Part shown: positions 62,848 to 64,000 of the stretch, piece after piece | Layout of the letters: the number at the start of each line of letters is the position of its first letter | Position numbering within the stretch: the first letter of the stretch is position 1 | Assembly (NCBI GenBank): GCA_002105175.1 | Contig: MCGE01000030.1 | Location: forward strand, 1 to 64,000 | Reading direction: 5' to 3' | DNA length: 64,000 nt | From: Absidia repens | Taxonomy: Eukaryota > Mucoromycota > Mucoromycetes > Mucorales > Cunninghamellaceae | The notes under the pieces: model-generated | The model's input: only the letters and a program-made list of their open reading frames with translations | Database searches by the model: none | What the model was told of the DNA's origin: nothing | Translations under genes and position numbers: made by a program

Positions 62848-64000
62848 ATCAAGGCACCTTCTCCTTCCGTCCCCCCTCCCATCCCCCACACTCATTTAGG
62901 ATAGTGATGACATATCTTCATTTATTTGTTTTATGTACATAGTAAATCAACCCTTCATCTCCTTTTTTTTTTTTTTTGTACTGTCCTTCATGATATTTCA
63001 ATAAAAAACTTTATTTACCCCAATCCTATATGGCCTTTTTTTTTTTTCTTGTATAAAATGAAATATATATATAAATATCTTTTATTTTGAGTTTTACATT
63101 AGTCTTGTGCTCAAAGGATAGTATGTTTTATTCTGAATATACCTACCTTCACACACAGCAAGCTTCATCATCATGACAAGACAACTGATTTCAACACTGG
63201 TTTGTTAAGTTAGATATAAAAGAGGGTTAGAATAAATTTGGGATGCTATTATGCTTCAGATAAGTGAAAAAGCCTCCACCCAAAACGATTTTCAAAAAAT
63301 CGACCTTTTCAGGGTAGAATTGCAACCACGGTTATAAAAAGTATGTCCAAATAAACTCATGAAAGACTGATCGCAAGTTATATGACATGTCTGCAGAGTC
63401 TACTATGATATTTATGTGATATGACTATAGAATATACACATTGGATATCACGCAGTCATGGGTTGTGAGTCAATGGGGAGTCAAAGACGCTTTTTGAGGA
63501 GAAATTGGATGTTTACAATTGCTATCCTGATTCAATCAGATTTCACAGGGTGTGACCAGCAATTATTATCTTTTGATTTTTGGTACAGCATAGAAAGTGA
63601 GTGTGTTTTGAACACATAGATATATTGTATAATAAAAAGAGTAGGTATAGCACACAAGAAAACGACTAGAAGCAACATAATAATGGCAAATCCTAATTGT
63701 ATTAACTTTTTGAGGCATATTCATGACACCATAGACATCAGCAGTAGTCCAAAAGAGGTATTAATGCAGAAGAAGGGCAATACATTTTATTGAGGCAAAT
63801 ATTAACATAAATTGATAAATAACACTAACTCAATGTACTTTTAATACTGCTTGCAATATAATAATAAAACAGTAAAACGATTAAAATAAAGCAAAAGTAT
63901 TTAGTATTATTCGACTGGCATGTGGAAATATAAATTAATATGGATGTGGATTATTGAGGACAGAAAAAAGATATAACGTGATAGTATAGATGAATTATAA
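62848..64000. other. Terminal intergenic stretch, 3' of trefoil gene
   Basis: A poly-A signal aataaaa at 63000 probably ends the trefoil gene. Beyond 63100 no gene is seen. Near 63640-63830 words such as attttattgaggcaaata resemble a decayed family-A module, but the match is weak. Confidence 0.4.

Overview
The window is 64 kb of AT-rich nuclear DNA from a filamentous fungus. Every recognisable gene is split by many short GT-AG introns of about 45-150 bp. Introns and spacers are full of poly-A/poly-T runs and microsatellites. The gene set (fungal-type Zn2Cys6 regulator, expansin/RlpA-like secreted protein, Ran1-type kinase, Doa10, separase, kinesin-7) and the base composition fit an early-diverging, Mucoromycota-like fungus; that placement is inference. 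Gene models were built by eye by joining open frames at GT..AG sites that keep frame and family motifs.

Layout, left to right: 3'-truncated glycerol kinase (-), Zn2Cys6 regulator (-), a Ser-rich protein with a conserved-looking C-terminus (-), a repeat-rich block at 8.4-11.4 kb, a secreted expansin-like protein with a Lys/Ser linker (-), the ER ubiquitin ligase Doa10/Ssm4 (-), a 1.25-kb unit bounded by inverted repeats (20.1-21.4 kb), a DH-PH RhoGEF (+), a second repeat block (25.2-27.9 kb), a 27-exon separase (-), a Pro/Ser-rich unknown (-), a Tctex-type dynein light chain (+), a third repeat block (40-41 kb), a polyglutamine protein (-), a Ran1/Ksp1-like kinase (-), an MFS sugar transporter with a one-base frame break (-), an unrecognised plus-strand spliced locus, a fourth repeat block (53.7-54.4 kb), a kinesin-7-like motor (-), exosome subunit Csl4 (+), a DUF1647-like glycosyltransferase-type protein (-) and a beta-trefoil (ricin-B-like fold) protein (+).

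The genes do not form a cluster with one shared task, although several serve cell division or polarity (separase, kinesin, dynein light chain, RhoGEF, Ran1-like kinase). Two divergent pairs (unknown/dynein light chain, kinesin/Csl4) share intergenic promoters of 238 and 506 bp. Glycerol kinase lies beside a regulator whose zinc cluster resembles the gluconeogenesis class.

The least ordinary material is the accessory DNA. A dispersed repeat family occurs at least nine times here. In two blocks arms of about 200 bp face each other around about 2.5-3 kb of modular, non-coding sequence. There are also two unrelated inverted-repeat units, at 20.1-21.4 kb and 26.9-27.9 kb. None carries a recognisable transposase, so I read them as non-autonomous elements. 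I saw no CRISPR array, rRNA or convincing tRNA.
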